Positions 12,401 to 36,130 of a stretch of DNA of 64,000 bases are shown here, piece by piece (the first letter of the stretch is position 1; every line of letters begins with the position of its first letter). The notes beneath the pieces were generated by a model. That model worked only from the letters and a program-made list of their open reading frames with translations. It did no database searches and was not told the origin of the DNA. The stretch is from NCBI GenBank assembly GCA_964035795.1, contig OZ038323.1, forward strand, positions 1,535,172 through 1,599,171, given 5' to 3'. The translations under genes and the position numbers were made by a program. The DNA comes from Pterobdella sp. o SKG-2022 (lineage: Eukaryota > Annelida > Clitellata > Hirudinida > Piscicolidae).

Positions 12401-12916
12401 AACGAATAATAACGTTTGCTCTCACTCACTTCTCTCAAAACTTGGCATTCGGGATGTTGAGGTAGTTCTTCGTACAAGCAGGATGAGGTGGTTTGGACAT
12501 GTAGAGCGTAGCGTGGGTTGGATTTCTCAGGTGCGAAAGTTTGATTTAGATACTTGCAAGAAGCCTGGTAGGCCCAAAAAGACTTGGAATGAGCTCATAT
12601 TGAATGATAAAAGAAAGCTAGACATGGTTTGTGCGGATCCACTCGATCGCTCTGAATGGAAAGGCCGACTTCGAGATAGAACTTTCAAAAAGCCCAACCC
12701 TTGGTAAAGGAAAACGGGCTATAAAAAGGATTTGATTGATTGATTGATACTACTACTATAATCATCCACCAAAGGTTAGACTTGCTACTGAAAAGCAATG
12801 GACAACTAACCACAGTATCACGTGAAATTTTGAACAACCATGAGTCATACCAGGTGGATTATGATGAAGATGGCGGTGTCATCATGAACTTGAAATCATC
12901 GTTGATCATCGTCTGA
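6461..12916 (+). CDS. ACTMAP: Actin maturation protease (ACTMAP/UPF0692-like), 8 exons
   Basis: Exons: 6461-6600, 6660-6775, 6934-7023, 7283-7329, 7786-7871, 8157-8227, 8650-9121, 12775-12916. All junctions are GT-AG and phase-consistent, giving 387 aa. ACTMAP is a cysteine protease that trims the acetylated N-terminal residues of actin. Conserved landmarks are GPSCGL with the likely catalytic Cys71, GEMFS at 111-115, RPVLIPYDKD at about 155-164, and KAHWAL with likely catalytic His178. Near the C-terminus are ELFVVASQSKS, then SNGQLT and GGVIMNL. Residues about 200-320 form an Asn/Asp/Lys-rich insertion absent from the human protein as I remember it. Intron 5 holds a SINE and the last intron a 3.3 kb LINE. 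The N-terminal Met is the first in an open frame without an upstream stop nearby, so an extra 5' exon is possible. The first intron is only 59 bases. Confidence 0.82.
7957..8125 (+). mobile_element. tRNA-derived SINE, best-preserved copy
   Basis: The first 73 bases fold as a tRNA: acceptor GGCCCGT, D-arm AGCTCAGCTGGTAGAGC, a seven-base anticodon loop CTAATTA (AAT, isoleucine-like), and T-loop region GGGTTTGATCCC. The head runs directly into the SINE body AATTAGCACCTGTTTCATAG and onward to CGCTTTGATCTATAAG, shared with the two minus-strand copies near 1.2 and 1.9 kb. It lies in ACTMAP intron 5 (7872-8156). I treat it as a SINE head and not a working tRNA gene. Confidence 0.75.
9466..12760 (+). 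mobile_element. Nearly full-length LINE with AP endonuclease, reverse transcriptase and PHD-like finger
   Basis: The element lies in the last ACTMAP intron, same strand. A short basic leader (9466-9675) precedes an endonuclease domain (about 9730-10450) with CCLQETRW, SAYAPQ, SGDWNGHIG, SQIDYIL and QHRLVV. After frameshifts near 10450 and 10880 comes a linker. The reverse transcriptase follows (about 11180-11890) with LAFIDLEKAFDRVPRE, GVHQGSVLSPLLF and a catalytic-box YADE where YADD is usual. Next is a Cys/His cluster fitting C4HC3 (CGVC, C-GG-C, H-KK-C, CARC), broken by a frameshift near 12020. The C-terminus has PEFCYLGDVLSAGGGC, MRWFGHVERS and GRPKKTW. The 3' end is ATAAAAAGGATTTGATTGAT, a short TTGA repeat tail. 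At least four frame disruptions make it inactive. Confidence 0.88.
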
Positions 12917-12968
12917 TGTTGCCTTGATTTGAACAATTCTTAATTTATTTTTTCGTGTGATTTCTAAG

Positions 12969-12974
12969 AATAAA
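12969..12974 (+). promoter_or_regulatory. Candidate polyadenylation signal of ACTMAP
   Basis: AATAAA lies 53 bases after the ACTMAP stop codon and about 170 bases before the next gene's first Met. Position fits a short 3' UTR; such hexamers are common by chance in AT-rich DNA. Confidence 0.4.
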
Positions 12975-13143
12975 AATCATTTTCGTTTTTTTTATAAATT
13001 TTTAGAATAAGAAATAGAAACTAGCTATTTGGTTGGTCTTTAGATAGAGCATTTTCAAATATTATAAGAAGCACAGATGATCAAAAGATCTTGAGCAACA
13101 TTTGTCAGTGAATTAAATTAAAGTTATAGCATCATGAATTAAA

Positions 13144-16100
13144 ATGTCGGAGGACATTTACAAGCTTGCTGGAGAGAAATTAAAAGAAGAAATGACAAAG
13201 ACACCACCCGTCATAAATAGGTATATTCCAAAAGATACCCTTTATTTAGCTATTAAAAAATCTTTTACTGGCGCATTTCATAATCAAACGTGATGTGTTC
13301 ACTTCTGTCCAGTGTTTCAAAGAATGTGCAATCAGATGTAGTGGAGTTGCTTAAGCAAGTGGGTCTCATTAAAACTGTTTTTATTAACTATTCAACCATT
13401 AATTTTTAATAAGATTCCAATAGTTTTTAGTATACTTCAAATTTTTGATGCTTCATAACAACTATAAATCCTGTCATAATGTATGGTAGCAAACTAATAT
13501 TACACTCAGAACAACCACCATCACACTCATAATGACCCTCATACAATTAATACCCCAACTTTCCACAACCACCATTTTTCCATTACAAGGTACTTAAATG
13601 GACCCCCCTTTATAGACCAGGCCTCAATAAGGCACTCTTGCAAGCTGCCAAAGTTGGGTCACTGGGGTGTGTCAAAGTGAGTTTTTGTGTTGGTGAGCGC
13701 ATGTCTTTATGTTTTGAAGCTCTTTTCATGAGGTTTCAAACTGGGATCATTTGCTTTCAAGCGCCACTACCACATGTGTAGCAAGCAGGCATATAGTATT
13801 ATAATCAATTTAAATCAATGAGATTAATATAATTCAGTGAGCAGATATATTTGAATGATTTAGGTTTAGTGGGTTGAGATAAAATAAGGAATTGAATATT
13901 GCTATTATTTATCATTGCCCACTAGATGTTGGTGGCATCAGGAGCAGAAATAGATGCAGAAGATGACATCGGGGACACTCCTTTTGTGCATGCCTTCAGG
14001 TTTTTTGCACCTCATCCGTTCTACCTTATTCCATCTCCTATCACTCTGCATGTATCTATCATTCATCAGCACTTGCCTATTTAATCCCATACCATTAATT
14101 TAATAATCTACGAAGTTTATCATAATGATGTTTAACCCAGGGAGTTTCAAGATTACTTGATATGTGTGTAAAATAGTAATATAATAATAAATAATAGAAG
14201 TTTAACATTCTTCTAAAAAATTGCATTTTAAACCCAAAAAAAAACGAAATTGAAATTGTTCTATTAAACTGTCGCGATATTTTCGCGCCCAGCATAAAAC
14301 ACATATGGGTGATAAAGATGATAAGTTTTATATATAATATGACTGAATTTTTGTGTTCACCATTATTGAAAACAAACATCTATATCAAAATGAAATAACC
14401 CATTATTTATGAATTTAATAGTTTGCTACCACCCAACCAATCAGAGGTCGCCATGTGGCAGTGATGAATTACTTGCACCAATGTGGTTGCAACACTGAGA
14501 TTGCCAAGATTGGATTGGCTCTTTCTACCAAAGACTCTACCTTTGTTGATGAGTGTGTGCGCATGGGTGTGCCTGTGGAGAACGAAGATTGGGATGTGGG
14601 TCTTGAAGAGGAGGTAGTTTATTGTTGTCCAACCTATGCTAACATGCTAAGAGATTTAAAACTATAATGATGGTGGCATTTATTTTTCAGGTGTTTTGTA
14701 TGTTTATCTTTTTCTCATTTACTTATCTTTATTATCATATGTTTTTTTCCTATTTGTTTTTTTGTCTGTTTATTTGTTTTTTTGTCTGTTTATTTGTTTT
14801 TTTGTCTGTTTATTTGTTTTTTTGTCTGTTTATTTGTTTTTTTAAAAACATCGTTTGTATATCTGTTCAAAAGTTTTTATGATTCCATAGGCCAACCAAA
14901 GATCTTTTAAATACTTTCATTGTAAAAAAAACCCATATTACATGATATGTTGAGCCATACCAAAAAAATTTATTTTTTTAATTATTTGCATGGCTCTTTT
15001 ACTTGCTCATCTCTGCACACCTGCTTAATCATAGAGGTCCCGACAGATGGACCTTTTGCTGACTCATCTTCACATGGATCCCTTCGAAGGGCAGTACTGC
15101 AGAGAAAACTTCCAGGACTCTCCATTCATGTGGGCTGTGCAGGTAATTTAGTCTGATGATCTTCATTGCATGTTTTTTGAGTGTGTTTTTCTATTATAGT
15201 TTTGAAACCAAGGTTGTTTAAACTGTTATATGCCACCTATGAGGGCTCTAATGGCAACTTAATCATGTGATGATGTTGTTAATTAATATAAAACTCATCA
15301 TATCTTGTTCTGTTGATCTCTAATCAATTTTTCATGCACAAAGTACGGCTGATGCATGTTAATGATGGTGATGAATTATGTTTAGGAAGGAAGGAAGGAG
15401 GTGGTGAGATGGATGGTGCAGAAACACCCATGCATCCACAAGTATACACACATCCAGAAGTTTGAGCTATGTTATTGTGATTCATGATATAATAGAGTGT
15501 TAGTAATATGAATGACAAAATAGAGAAAAAAAAGTTTAGTAAACCACATACATACAAACACACAATCACACACAGGTCACAGTTTTATGACTCAGCACTG
15601 TTTAGAGCCATCAAGAATAAGAGGAGAGATAACTTGAAGGTTGCTGGGAATGTATTGGTTCATGGATAGATAAAAATAATAAGACTAACAGATAGATAGA
15701 TAGATAGATATAGAAAGCTGGATAGATAGATAGATATAGATAGCTAGATAGATAAATAGATAGGTAGATAGATAGATAGATAGATAGAAACTCGACAGTT
15801 GTTGCTGGAGGAGTTAGGTGCCAGCCTTGAATGCAGGGATGCCCAAGGTGGGTGGTGCGCTTTTAACACATATTTACCTCATTTTTAGTAATAATATTTA
15901 TTATTATTGTCTTTATCGTTAACTTTAATATTATTTTTTTGTCAATAAAACGTCGGTGCATTTCACCCACTGGACATTCTACATGACTGTCCACCAATCC
16001 TCATACTAAGACCACATAATGGCCCATCTCATTCATGATTTCATTTGATGCAGTAGAATAAGTTTGAAGGCACAATTGTGGGTAATACCAAAAGGTTTTT

Positions 16101-17568
16101 GTTGAGACGAACAATGAGGAAACTTTTCTAAAAATATCATTTTATGAAGATGCATCACATCATCATCTTACACTTATCATTTGGTAATACAAGAATTCAT
16201 TGAAAAAAGCTATGTGGTTGTTACAACAAAAAATCAGTTTGTCTTTTATATATGTAAAACCATTTACTTTCAGTATCGGCTATTACAATTACATATTAGG
16301 ATTTTTATTTTAAATACTAAAATATGTGTTTTTAAAACGATGCCATCATCATCATTATAACCCTAATCATTATCATCATCATAACCCTAGTCATCATCAT
16401 CATCATAACCCTAATCATCATAATCCTAGTCATCATCATAACCCTAATCATCGTCTGCAGATCGCACGCCTCTGCTAGTAGCATGCGCCCATGATGAACA
16501 GACCGCCCTCTATCTCCTTGGTGCCTTGTATTATTTTGATATTAATCAAAATATGTAATAACATTAACAATAAATATGCTAAAGTAGAAATAATAAATAG
16601 TATTATAAACTAACATCTTGGAAATGGAACTATAACGACGATGAACCATAATGGCGATGAACCATGATGATGATGAACCATGATGACGATGAACCATAAT
16701 GATGATGAACCATGATGATGATGATGAACATGATGATGGTGAAAGCCTTTTGAATCGTTGACTCCCATTCAGTTATGTATGTTTCGATGGCAGCCATTTT
16801 AATATTTTAGGAGCAGTTTTAACATTCGGTGAAGGGTTTTATAGACGTACACACTCACACAGACAGAGGGACAGACATGCACACACACGACGGAGAGGGG
16901 TTGACAGCACTGCATTGGGCAGCATGCTCTGGCCAGGTTGAGGTACTAAGTTCAGTATTTCATTGGTTTTGTTTTGTCAATCTTTAATATAATTTTTATT
17001 TAATCAATAAATATTTATTATCAAGAATATTATATTATACTGCTGTACATGTCCCAGTGACTAGGATCAACAGCAGTCGACATAGGTTATTGATACTTAG
17101 TAACTTTCAAACTGTCATACAAATTGAGGCCAAGCGAGCTATCATCCAACTTAAAGTCATTAGTTTTTCCATCCCCACACTTGAGCAGTTTGCCTTGCCT
17201 TTGTCAACTGAGTTCATTCGCCAAGTCAAATGACAACAATGCCAGCATATAAGTTTGTCGATAATAGAGTCTATTGTCATGCAGGTTATAACACAAAAGT
17301 AGCCTTGAAAAAAAAACGCTAAGTTTAGAGCAGTTTAACATTCCAAGCTGGTGAAAGAAGACAAATTTGATTGGATTGAATGTAATCGTGGATATATATG
17401 GTAATCAGCTTTCATCATGGCTATTAATGCATGGTGTCATTAATGAATGTAACATTGACGACAGACGTGTAGAAGGCTGTTGCATGGAGGAGTGGATGTG
17501 GATCGCACTGCCAACCTGGGTGCTACCCCACTCATGGTGGCATGTAGTAGTAGGAGGGTATGTGTTTG

Positions 17569-17652
<84 letters not shown>

Positions 17653-18529
17653 TGTGTCTCTAGCAATTCAATTTTTATTTTTTCTAGGTTGAAATTGTGA
17701 ATCTGTTACTGGGTTTGACTGGACCAAAAGAAGCTCAAAACGTATCTGTATCGAAACAACTTGAAGACACACAATACAGGCGCACACCGCAGGCAGAAGT
17801 GAACACAGCGACACCCGAGGGATGGACGGCCCTGCATGTTGCTGTGCGCGCCTGTGTGCCTTCTTCCATTCTGCACTCACTCGTCCTCCGAGGTCAGACT
17901 CTTGTGCAAACTTCATTCTAATTAGTTTCAAACATACATGCACAATCAGATCAGATGCATCTACCCAACTAAACACAGGTAAAGGAAGCGTGTGTTTTGG
18001 AAATTTCATGGAATTTTTGCAGTTTAGCTTTTTACATTTTGACGTACATTACTACAGAATCTAAATTAAAGTCACTTGCGTGCAACAAGCTGATGTGATT
18101 TTCTGATCCTGTTTTATCAGTTTTAATTTCCTCTCAAAAAATTTAAATCTCTAAAAGACTTCTCTTCTTCATTGTAGCTTCTTTGTTTCTCATCGCATCT
18201 TTTGAACGGAATCTGTTCCTTCTTTTACCTTATAAAACACACACCCACTTTCGTCAGCTAAAATGTATTCTGCATAATAAAAAGCTCTTCTTCAATGTTT
18301 TGTTAGTGACATTCTCCTCAAATGAGTGCGTCCAAATTTAGTGAAATATAGAGTTTACCCACAAGGTGGTCAAACAAAACTTGCGTTGACCCGATAAAAT
18401 ATTGGCACATTCTTCAAGCATCGACCAGGTTGTCAGAATCTGTCACTTGGTGATTGTTTTGTTCAGTCTGATATCCCACATTTGACCTTCCATTAGTCTT
18501 ATCCATCTCTACAACATGTTTACAAACAT

Positions 18530-18567
<38 letters not shown>

Positions 18568-19646
18568 AACACACAGGAGCAAAGACGGACGTATGCAGTT
18601 CTCGACTGAGTCACAACAGTGATCTAGTACCTGCTTCCACACCCCTCCTCATCGCTGTGGCCCTTAACTCCCTCCGCATGATGCATATCCTCATCAATGC
18701 CTTTTGTGACGTCAACCTTGCCGCCATGGTATCGCTAAACAATAACAACAACACTGATGGGTGCGAGGGCCTTACAGAGGCATTAATGACTCCCTTGCAG
18801 TTGTCTCTGCATGCCAAGTCCTTCCATGCCACTGTGGTCCTCATCAAGCTGGGGTCGGTGCCACACTGCTATTTTCTTCTCATATTAGTTGTTTTAAAAT
18901 TTCTTTTATTATGCAGTTGTTTGCTACAGTGATAAAAATTGCAACTCCCCCTTGATACCAGGTGCAAGGCAGATGCCACATGCATGACAATGTTGCAATC
19001 TGCCTCTTCTCCAGCCAACATGCCTCCTCATAAGTTGCAGAAGCTGCAGATGGTGGTTCTTTTAACTTCATATTTGTTCTTATGTTATTTATATTAATTT
19101 ATACTTTTATAAATGTTTCACTTAATAAGATATACAATGTTAAATTGTATGTTCAAGAAGCTGTTAAACTTTGTTCACCATTTTCACACACAGTTGATAA
19201 AAAAAACAGCATCACAACCAGCATCACTCAAGCATCTTAGTAGGATGTGTGTGCGTGAGTGTTTGTCCCGTGGAAGAGGTTGGGGTGGTGAAAAAGGGGG
19301 AGAAGGAGGTGATGAGGGTGGTGTTGGTGAACTTGGAGACGATGAGGGTGATGACAAAAATGGTAAAGTTACTGAAGGGAGTTGTGAAGGTGGTGATAGG
19401 AAAAGTGTTAGTAGTTTGGATGAAAGTTGTATTATGGAAAAGGTTGCTGGTGAAAATATTGATAATGATGGAAATGCGTCAGAAAATAAAGAACAAAATA
19501 ATGGATGCATTGATAAGGTTAGGCACGGTAGAGAGCATGTCATGACAGCCCTCATCCCCCACCTTCCTCCTCTGCCTCAATCCATCACTAACCTTCTACT
19601 CCTTAATGATATCTTCCAACAACCACTATACTCCTTCGATGTCTGA
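13144..19646 (+). CDS. Ankyrin-repeat SOCS-box protein, 13 exons
   Basis: Exons: 13144-13220, 13616-13676, 13926-13999, 14445-14613, 15035-15142, 15583-15657 (or -15651), 15799-15847, 16461-16520, 16869-16942, 17465-17557, 17688-17892, 18577-18857, 19194-19646. Every junction keeps phase, giving about 592 aa. The body is ankyrin repeats, for example LLQAAKVGSLGCVK with GAEIDAEDDIGDTPF, RTPLLVACAHDEQTALYLL, GEGLTALHWAACSGQVE, GATPLMVACSS, GWTALHVAVRA and STPLLIAVALNSLRMM. The last exon holds a BC box (SLKHLSRMCV, about 453-462) and a Cul5-box-like LPPLP (566-570). ASB-type proteins act as substrate receptors of elongin B/C-Cullin 5 ubiquitin ligases, so I infer that role. About 85 acidic, Gly-rich residues separate the two boxes. 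The first exon is the least certain. The specific ASB orthologue is not assigned. Confidence 0.83.
14745..14845 (+). repeat. 20-bp tandem repeat, about 4-5 copies
   Basis: The unit TTTTTTTGTCTGTTTATTTG is repeated head to tail. It lies in the ankyrin gene intron after exon 4. Confidence 0.85.
15685..15788 (+). repeat. GATA-type microsatellite
   Basis: Repeats of GATA with AGATAGCTAGAT interruptions end ten bases before the exon at 15799. Confidence 0.85.
16340..16456 (+). repeat. ATC-rich repeat with AACCCTA motifs
   Basis: Irregular tandem of ATCATCATC blocks separated by ATAACCCTAATC or CTAGTC. It abuts the acceptor of the exon at 16461 and so replaces a normal pyrimidine tract. Confidence 0.8.
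16625..16740 (+). repeat. GATGATGAACCAT repeat
   Basis: Irregular repeats of GATGATGAACCATGATGA just downstream of the exon at 16461-16520. The strand sense is complementary to the ATC-rich repeat on the other side of that exon. Confidence 0.8.
17558..17660 (+). repeat. GT dinucleotide repeat starting at a splice donor
   Basis: The run begins at the donor of the exon ending 17557 (GTATGTGTTTGTGTGTGCG) and fills most of the 130-base intron. Confidence 0.95.
18533..18574 (+). repeat. CA dinucleotide repeat ending at a splice acceptor
   Basis: CA repeat with a few interruptions leading straight into the acceptor of the exon at 18577. Confidence 0.93.
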
Positions 19647-19649
19647 AGG

Positions 19650-22295
<2,646 letters not shown>

Positions 22296-22301
22296 CCCAG
22301 T

Positions 22302-22475
22302 ATGACTATTGGCCTTCAAGACCACAGCTTCAGTGTTGAAAGCTTTCATAATGATGAACTTGAAAAGTTTTTATTGAATAATATACTTACAAACCACTGC
22401 ACGAAAAATGAAATGGCTGCTCGAAGACAATGTCCAAATGGTGGAGTTTTTATTATGCCAGATGAGACCATCTGA
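22302..22475 (+). CDS. Short uncharacterised ORF or exon, 57 aa
   Basis: An open frame starts MTIGLQDHSFSVESFHNDE and ends in a stop at 22473-22475. It is preceded by an acceptor-like CACACCCAG. Composition is ordinary for a protein and not microsatellite-derived, unlike most short open frames nearby. I recognise no family, and it may be chance or a relic exon. Confidence 0.2.
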   Translation: MTIGLQDHSFSVESFHNDELEKFLLNNILTNHCTKNEMAARRQCPNGGVFIMPDETI

Positions 22476-22984
22476 ATTGACTATTTGCTGACCTAAAAAA
22501 CCAATGATGCTAAGTTCTTGTCGGAAAAATAAGAGAGAAGGTCATACCAGACCAATTAGTGATTATCGATTTATGATTCTCAAATTATAAATTAAATAAT
22601 TTTATAGATTTGTTATTTAGATTTTAATGGGTTAAAAAAAAACACAACTTATGAAATATCGTTCAAAAATTTTAAATTCTAAAACTTTGCTTCAAATTTT
22701 AAAAATTATTTGATAAATATGAATTTAATTGCAAAAACAAATATATATTTTTATTTGTAGTCAAAATATCGTTCAAAAGTGAACCTAAGCGTCAATTCTA
22801 AAAATAATTTCTAGACATTATTCTAGATTGATTAATATTCATATATGTACAACATTAATGTTTATTTGTGCATATGTAATGAGATATTACACCTGTTATT
22901 GAGGCTGTTGAATATGCATGAAGGAGACACTAGCACAACAGTAGCGGGCCTAGCATATGCATAAATAATGATAATAAGTTTCTA

Positions 22985-23176
22985 GCCATTTTATCGGGGT
23001 TGCTCTGAGCTAGCCGTCTCACCCCTTCTCAACCAGTTTTTGTTGGTTTTAAAACTATAAATACTTTCTAGAAGCTTCTTTGGCGCCTTTTCGTGTGTCG
23101 CCTCTTTTGGATATTTTGTTTCTTGGATAAATCATTCTGCTCAGCCTTCTACCTTGCATGAAACTTCACACCTATG
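22985..23176 (+). promoter_or_regulatory. Candidate core promoter with heat-shock-like element and first exon
   Basis: A TATAAATA box at 23056-23063 is followed at once by TTCTAGAAGCTTC (23066-23078), which fits the alternating TTC-nn-GAA-nn-TTC heat-shock element. About 100 bases later an ATG codon (23158) precedes a consensus donor, CTATG followed by GTAAGTTA at 23177. This could be the start of a 5' exon feeding the G alpha s gene 2.5 kb downstream. It could also be a retrotransposon LTR, since such LTRs also carry a TATA box. No start site can be proven from sequence. Confidence 0.3.
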
Positions 23177-23399
23177 GTAAGTTAATTTTCAATATTTCAA
23201 AAGTAATTTTATTCACAAATTTATGCTTTAGCTTTCATCGCACTAAAAATAAAAATTTATTTATGGAAATTTTCGCAGCCGAGTTGGATTTTCACTTTAA
23301 AATATATATTTTACAATTTTACTCAGATTCATATTTCCATATTTTAAATCATTCAACTTTTCGTTCGTAGTTATTAACCTGAACTAGGAAAGATTGATC

Positions 23400-25440
23400 A
23401 TGTCTATTCTTTGTTCTTGCCGGCCTTCTACACTTCTTTTCTTGCCATCATTTCGCTGTTAAACTATCTTTCAAACAATTGTTTAATCTTTTCAAGGTAT
23501 TTTTTACTCATACTATGTCTACTTCATTGGATACTCTATTAAACTTTCATATTAAAATAATTAATAGTTATATTATGTGAGCATGACTCAGTCATGAGTA
23601 AATTTTTTGGTGATGTACTAGTTGTAGATGTTATATGGGTCAACACATATTTCCTTCCATCATGGATAGTTAAAAATTATTTTTGAGCTTAAAGCTTATG
23701 ACATTCAAAATATCATAACCAAATAATTTTAAAGTTATGCAATTTTCAAAAATATTCCATCACCATTACTCAAACTCAAAATTTTTTGATTATAATTATT
23801 TCATTTCATAATTAAAAATGTGATGACACTAGTTTCAGCATTAAAACTCAACTTAAGGATCAAAACATAAATAATCTTTTAGTCACAAAAATAAATTTAA
23901 ATTTATTTCTAAAACAAATGTTTTATGTTGAGGAAAAACTGATTGAAAGTCAGAGTTTCTTATAAGCATAAACCATCCAAAAATACCTCTCAAGTTTGAG
24001 AAAATGAATGATTAAGATGGAGCCTCATAAGGAGAAATTAATTTGTGTCCAGATGAAGCTATCAATGATGACAAAACCACCACTTAATAGTGGTAGCTCT
24101 TGATTTCATTGTCATTGATATCATAATGCCGATGATATTCACAAAATGAAAATTAAATTGAAATGAATATAGTAAATAATACTGTTATGATATTCACTAT
24201 GGCAAAATGAGAATGTTTAATGTTCACAATGCTGAGATAATAACATCCAATAAACAGTAATAATGATGGCCATAATAATACCCATGATAATAATAATAAT
24301 AAGCTTATCAATATCAATAATAATAAATTGTTATTTGCATTATAAAACAAAATTAACAATGAATGGCACACAGGTATGCAATTTACTATTGAAATAATTT
24401 TTTTTACTGCTCTTATTAATGTTTATCATTATTATTATTATTGTTTGTTATTATACTTTTTTTTATTATTATATAATAATTATTAATATTATTATTTTAT
24501 AATTATGCTGTTACAGATGTTACTATTTTTAGATTAATTATTGTGATTTTTGTTGATGTTCCTCTCTTTCATTACTGTTGTTTATGCTTTTATTTCCATT
24601 TATTATTTTTATAATTTTTTATATTTCTGAGTACATTATTTATTAACATTTTTCAACTTCTTTAATTTTTATGATGATTTTTTAAATTTAATTTTATGTC
24701 ATTTTAATCGTCTGATTCTAATTATAGAAATTCTATCATATTGGTACCCACATGCAATTAAATTGATGTTTAATGAATATGTGATGGTGGTGATGATGAT
24801 GATTAAGATGATGATGACTGTGTAGTTATGAGTATGTAGTGATGTTGAAGGTATTGATTTTAGTTGCAAAGTGCTTCTTATGCAACTGGTAAACATCTTG
24901 TGATGTTTTATAAAGATTCAAAAATTTACCGTAAATAATATCTATCAAGTCATATAATTATTATAATAGATAAAATAAATTCTCATGTTATAAATATACA
25001 AAGTTAAAATTTGGATGATCAAAACAAATTTTCCAAAAAAATTATTCTTTGGCAAAGTGTTACTTTAATCTTCTATCACTTCACATCCAATAAAATTGCC
25101 AAACTGTCTTCTAATTTATTGTATCTCAGTTATTTCTATTTATGAGTTCATTTTTTATTTTTATTGATTATTTTTTTATGATTGCTGTTATGATTATAGT
25201 TAATCACTGTTGCAACACCCTCAAACGCTTTTGACTAACTCACAAAAAATAATAAAAATAAATAACACAATAAAGTGTTGTTTACCCTTATTTATTTTAA
25301 CTCTTAGTATTGAAAAGAATCCTCTAAAACTCAAACCTTTGCAGGGTTTCGCGCCAGAAGCGATGAAGATGTATAGATAAGTGACCATATAGGGACTCCT
25401 TTTTATTTCATTACACATTTGTTCATCACTGGTATTTCGT
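23400..25440. other. No gene recognised; AT-rich, TTA/ATT-rich microsatellites
   Basis: Low-complexity ATT and TAA stretches around 24260-24640 produce short spurious open frames. I see no exon. Confidence 0.5.
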
Positions 25441-25667
25441 TTCGATCGTTAAGAAATTAGGATATAAATTAGCTACCGTATCAACACAAACTTCAACAAA
25501 AACAACATCAACACAAACATCCACACGACCACATAGACACAAAAGCATCAAAAGCTTGCAACTACACTGCTTCTTCAGTCACTTGAATAAGTTATATGTG
25601 AGGCCGTCAACCAGTTGAACATCAACACATATTGCGCAAATATCACAACAACATCAAAATCGCCAGA

Positions 25668-35479
<9,812 letters not shown>

Positions 35480-36077
35480 AGCTATCGCCATATCATCATC
35501 CTCCTCATCATTTCGTCATCATGCCATTGTCATTACGTTGCTTAGATGGTACCAATGCCACGCTTAGTTATTTATCATTATTATTATTATGTAACTGCTT
35601 TTAGTTTTACCTCCAGTCTCCATGGTCACCACAACCTTTGCCACCCATCACCACCATCCTTTTCTTTTATGATTATTTCTTAAAACCTCAATGCACCAAA
35701 AGATACTTTATTTTTTTACTTTACAATGTAACGTAGCCACGATGACGTCATCACCATGCTTGCGAATCACTATTTAAAATTATTTACTTTTTGTTTGTAT
35801 TTAAATAATGTTGAATTGTTGAATGATGAAATGTGAAGTAGATTGATTTTCTGATATTGTGGGCAGGCACCTCTCGAGCATCCTTTTGCGTCGTTTAACT
35901 TTCATTTCGAATGGCTTCTTTTAAATCAATTTATATTGAATCATTTGCATATTTATATTCAATTATGATTTTAGTGTATTATTCAAGAGTTTTATATTAG
36001 TTATTTGTATTCAGTTCTATAAATAATTTGAGAGAATCATTCGGAATTTGTCTTTCAACCACTGCATCCTACTAATA

Positions 36078-36130
<53 letters not shown>

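Noticed and set aside
13222..13400. Extra ankyrin-gene coding sequence (DTLYLAIKKSFTGAF and VQSDVVELLKQVG)
   Set aside because: The two pieces look ankyrin-like but are in different frames with no usable intron between them, and the chosen exons 1 and 2 already join in phase without them. It may be a relic or an alternative exon.
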